From assembly GCF_001418105.1 (NCBI RefSeq), contig NZ_LIQI01000012.1, forward strand, positions 124,001 to 188,000: a stretch of DNA of 64,000 nt, written 5' to 3'. The stretch's first letter is position 1; each line of letters opens with the position of its first letter. Shown piece by piece: positions 62,376 through 64,000 of the stretch. The position numbers were made by a program, and so were the translations under genes. This DNA is from Lacinutrix himadriensis. Its GTDB lineage: Bacteria > Bacteroidota > Bacteroidia > Flavobacteriales > Flavobacteriaceae. The notes beneath the pieces are model-generated. The model was not told the DNA's origin. It saw nothing but the letters and a program-made list of their open reading frames with translations, and searched no databases.

Positions 62376-63089
62376 ATGAGTAAACCATTTCAATTCAAAG
62401 AATTTCAAGTAAACCAAGATCGTTGTGCCATGAAAATTGGTACAGATGGGGTATTACTTGGCGCTTGGACTTCGGTAAAACAAAATCCTTTTGCTATTCT
62501 GGATATTGGCGCAGGAACTGGTGTTTTGTCTTTAATGTTAGCACAGCGTAGTCAGGCAGAAGTGATTGATGCCATGGAAATTGATGAGCATGCGTATGAG
62601 CAATGTGTCGATAATTTTGAAAATGCACCTTGGGCAGACCGACTTTTTTGTTATCACGCTGCTTTAGAAGAGTTCACCGAAGAGATTGAAGATAAATACG
62701 ATTTGATTATTTCGAATCCTCCTTTTTATTCGGAAAACTTTAAAACCGAAAACGACCAACGGGATCTTGCTCGTTTTACAGATGCCATGCCTTTTGATCA
62801 TTTAATTGAAAGCGTAGCTTCTTTGCTAATTGAAGACGGTATTTTTTCTGTTATCCTTCCGTTTAAGGAAGAAGCTGGTTTTATAGAATTAGCTTCCAAA
62901 TCGAATTTATTTCCGAATAGAATTTTGCATGTCAAGGGTTCGCCTACTTCAGAAATAAAACGAAGTCTTTTAGAATTTTCTTTCCGCGAAAGCGATATAG
63001 AGATACAAGAACTCACTATAGAAACTACAAGACACCAATACACAGAAGACTACATACATTTGACGAAAGATTTTTATCTTAAAATGTGA
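62376..63089 (+). CDS. tRNA1(Val) (adenine(37)-N6)-methyltransferase (YfiC/TrmN6-like)
   Basis: 237 residues. An N-terminal lead (FQFKEFQVNQDRCAMKIGTD) typical of TrmN6, then the class I SAM fold: AILDIGAGTGVLSLMLAQR (motif I), VIDAMEIDEHAYEQ and the adenine N6-methyltransferase motif LIISNPPFYSEN (NPPF). It methylates N6 of A37 next to the anticodon of tRNA-Val. The 28-bp dispersed repeat sits just before the start codon. Confidence 0.88.
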   Translation: MSKPFQFKEFQVNQDRCAMKIGTDGVLLGAWTSVKQNPFAILDIGAGTGVLSLMLAQRSQAEVIDAMEIDEHAYEQCVDNFENAPWADRLFCYHAALEEFTEEIEDKYDLIISNPPFYSENFKTENDQRDLARFTDAMPFDHLIESVASLLIEDGIFSVILPFKEEAGFIELASKSNLFPNRILHVKGSPTSEIKRSLLEFSFRESDIEIQELTIETTRHQYTEDYIHLTKDFYLKM

Positions 63090-63201
63090 TATTTATATTT
63101 GGCAATGAAAACGATTTCGTTACTTTTGTTAAACTTATAAAATAACGCCTTCTATTTTGAGTAATTCTCAAAGATTAGAAGCTTAAAATATCATAATTAG
63201 A

Positions 63202-64000
63202 ATGAAAGCCGATTTATTCGAAGCACCAGATTATTATAACCTTGATGAATTACTTACGGAAGAACACAAATTAGTTCGCGATGCCGCAAGAGAATGGGTA
63301 AAACGTGACGTCTCTCCTATTATTGAAGACTATGCACAAAGAGCAGAATTTCCAACACAAATAGTTAAAGGATTAGCCGAAATTGGGGCTTTTGGACCTT
63401 ACATTCCGGAAGAATATGGAGGTGCTGGATTAGACCAAATTTCTTATGGTTTAATCATGCAAGAAATAGAACGCGGTGATTCTGGAGTTCGAAGTACAGC
63501 TTCTGTACAATCGTCTTTAGTAATGTACCCAATCTGGAAATACGGAAACGAAGAACAACGCAATAAATACTTACCAAAATTAGCTTCGGGAGAATGGATT
63601 GGTTCTTTTGGACTTACAGAACCAGATCATGGTAGTAATCCGGGTGCAATGGTTACCAATTTTAAAGATATGGGAGATCATTATCTTTTAAATGGTGCAA
63701 AAATGTGGATATCTAATGCCCCATTTTGTAATATCGCTGTCGTTTGGGCTAAAAATGAAGAAGGTCGTATTCATGGTCTTGTTGTAGAACGTGGTATGGA
63801 AGGCTTCACTACGCCGGAAACACATAATAAATGGTCACTTAGAGCATCTGCTACTGGAGAATTAATTTTCGACAACGTAAAAGTGCCAAAAGAAAACTTA
63901 TTACCAAACAAATCTGGTCTTGGCGCTCCATTAGGATGTTTAGATTCTGCTCGTTTTGGTATTGCTTGGGGAGCAATTGGTGCTGCCATGGATTGTTACG
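63202..64000 (+). CDS. acyl-CoA dehydrogenase, probable glutaryl-CoA dehydrogenase (partial)
   Basis: Plus-strand frame starting at ATG 63202 and open to the window end (266 codons seen). N-terminal LTEEHKLVRDAAREWVKRDV, PYIPEEYGGAGLDQISYGLI, then the FAD/substrate loop SFGLTEPDHGSNPGAMVT and WISNAPFCNIAVVWAK, and LDSARFGIAWGAIGAAMDCY. The pattern and the segment EIERGDSGVRSTASVQSSLV are those of glutaryl-CoA dehydrogenase-like proteins. The catalytic Glu lies beyond the edge. It would act in lysine/tryptophan degradation. Confidence 0.85.
   Translation, partial: MKADLFEAPDYYNLDELLTEEHKLVRDAAREWVKRDVSPIIEDYAQRAEFPTQIVKGLAEIGAFGPYIPEEYGGAGLDQISYGLIMQEIERGDSGVRSTASVQSSLVMYPIWKYGNEEQRNKYLPKLASGEWIGSFGLTEPDHGSNPGAMVTNFKDMGDHYLLNGAKMWISNAPFCNIAVVWAKNEEGRIHGLVVERGMEGFTTPETHNKWSLRASATGELIFDNVKVPKENLLPNKSGLGAPLGCLDSARFGIAWGAIGAAMDCY

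Overview
The window looks like a chromosomal segment of a low-GC marine-type member of the Flavobacteriaceae (Bacteroidota). The signs are secreted proteins with type IX secretion (T9SS) C-terminal sorting domains, several exact copies of the Bacteroidota -7 promoter element TAnnTTTG, genes without clear Shine-Dalgarno sites, a mevalonate-pathway cluster, BlaI/M56 pairs and families such as DUF4230, DUF4407 and DUF6252. No rRNA operon, CRISPR array, prophage or insertion sequence was found.

Layout. Positions 1-2900: polyamine operon (minus strand) of arginine decarboxylase, agmatinase and a cut-off deoxyhypusine-synthase-like gene. 3462-7532: a compact cluster of three secreted proteins, one with a T9SS domain and two paralogues with a repeated GNxGIGT stalk motif. 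7624-12134: an RluB-like protein lacking the catalytic Asp, a UbiA-type prenyltransferase, mevalonate kinase, a four-helix-bundle protein and diphosphomevalonate decarboxylase. 12305-13450: tandem TetR regulators. 13439-21620: housekeeping enzymes, a lipoprotein, an HD-phosphohydrolase fused to a Pycsar-effector-like membrane domain, a large GAF protein and a Kelch T9SS protein. 21636-26837: LacI regulator, tRNA-Leu, M20 and M28 peptidases, DMT transporter. 26958-29689 and 46381-48182: two BlaI-M56 modules, each with its own operator set. 29986-40273: DUF4407 protein, metabolic enzymes, two M24 peptidases, two small STAS proteins and cytoplasmic hypotheticals. 40279-45748: hemW, ruvC, an outer-membrane protein, a membrane protein/glycosyltransferase pair and a BI-1 protein. 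48304-52100: DUF456 protein, a probable small RNA, a LuxR-type response regulator with a TPR histidine kinase, and a 55-residue secreted peptide. 52520-53366: a decayed T9SS gene. The rest holds tRNA-Asp, a DUF58 protein, thioredoxin, DnaE with a fused proofreading exonuclease, a DUF6252 lipoprotein, rpsP, rimM, a tRNA methyltransferase and a truncated acyl-CoA dehydrogenase.

The least-described items are: (i) a candidate activator-dependent small RNA at about 48826-48938, with two phased TTACGG-N5-CCGTA dyads, a perfect -7 element and an intrinsic terminator, next to a two-component system; (ii) an orphan HD-PycTM fusion; (iii) a five-copy family of intergenic stem-loop repeats, one copy interrupted by a perfect 20-bp palindrome and two copies flanking trxA as inverted repeats; (iv) a 28-bp dispersed repeat that has entered the coding sequence of hemW; and (v) the two BlaI circuits with different palindromes. 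No complete new multi-gene defence or mobile system was seen.
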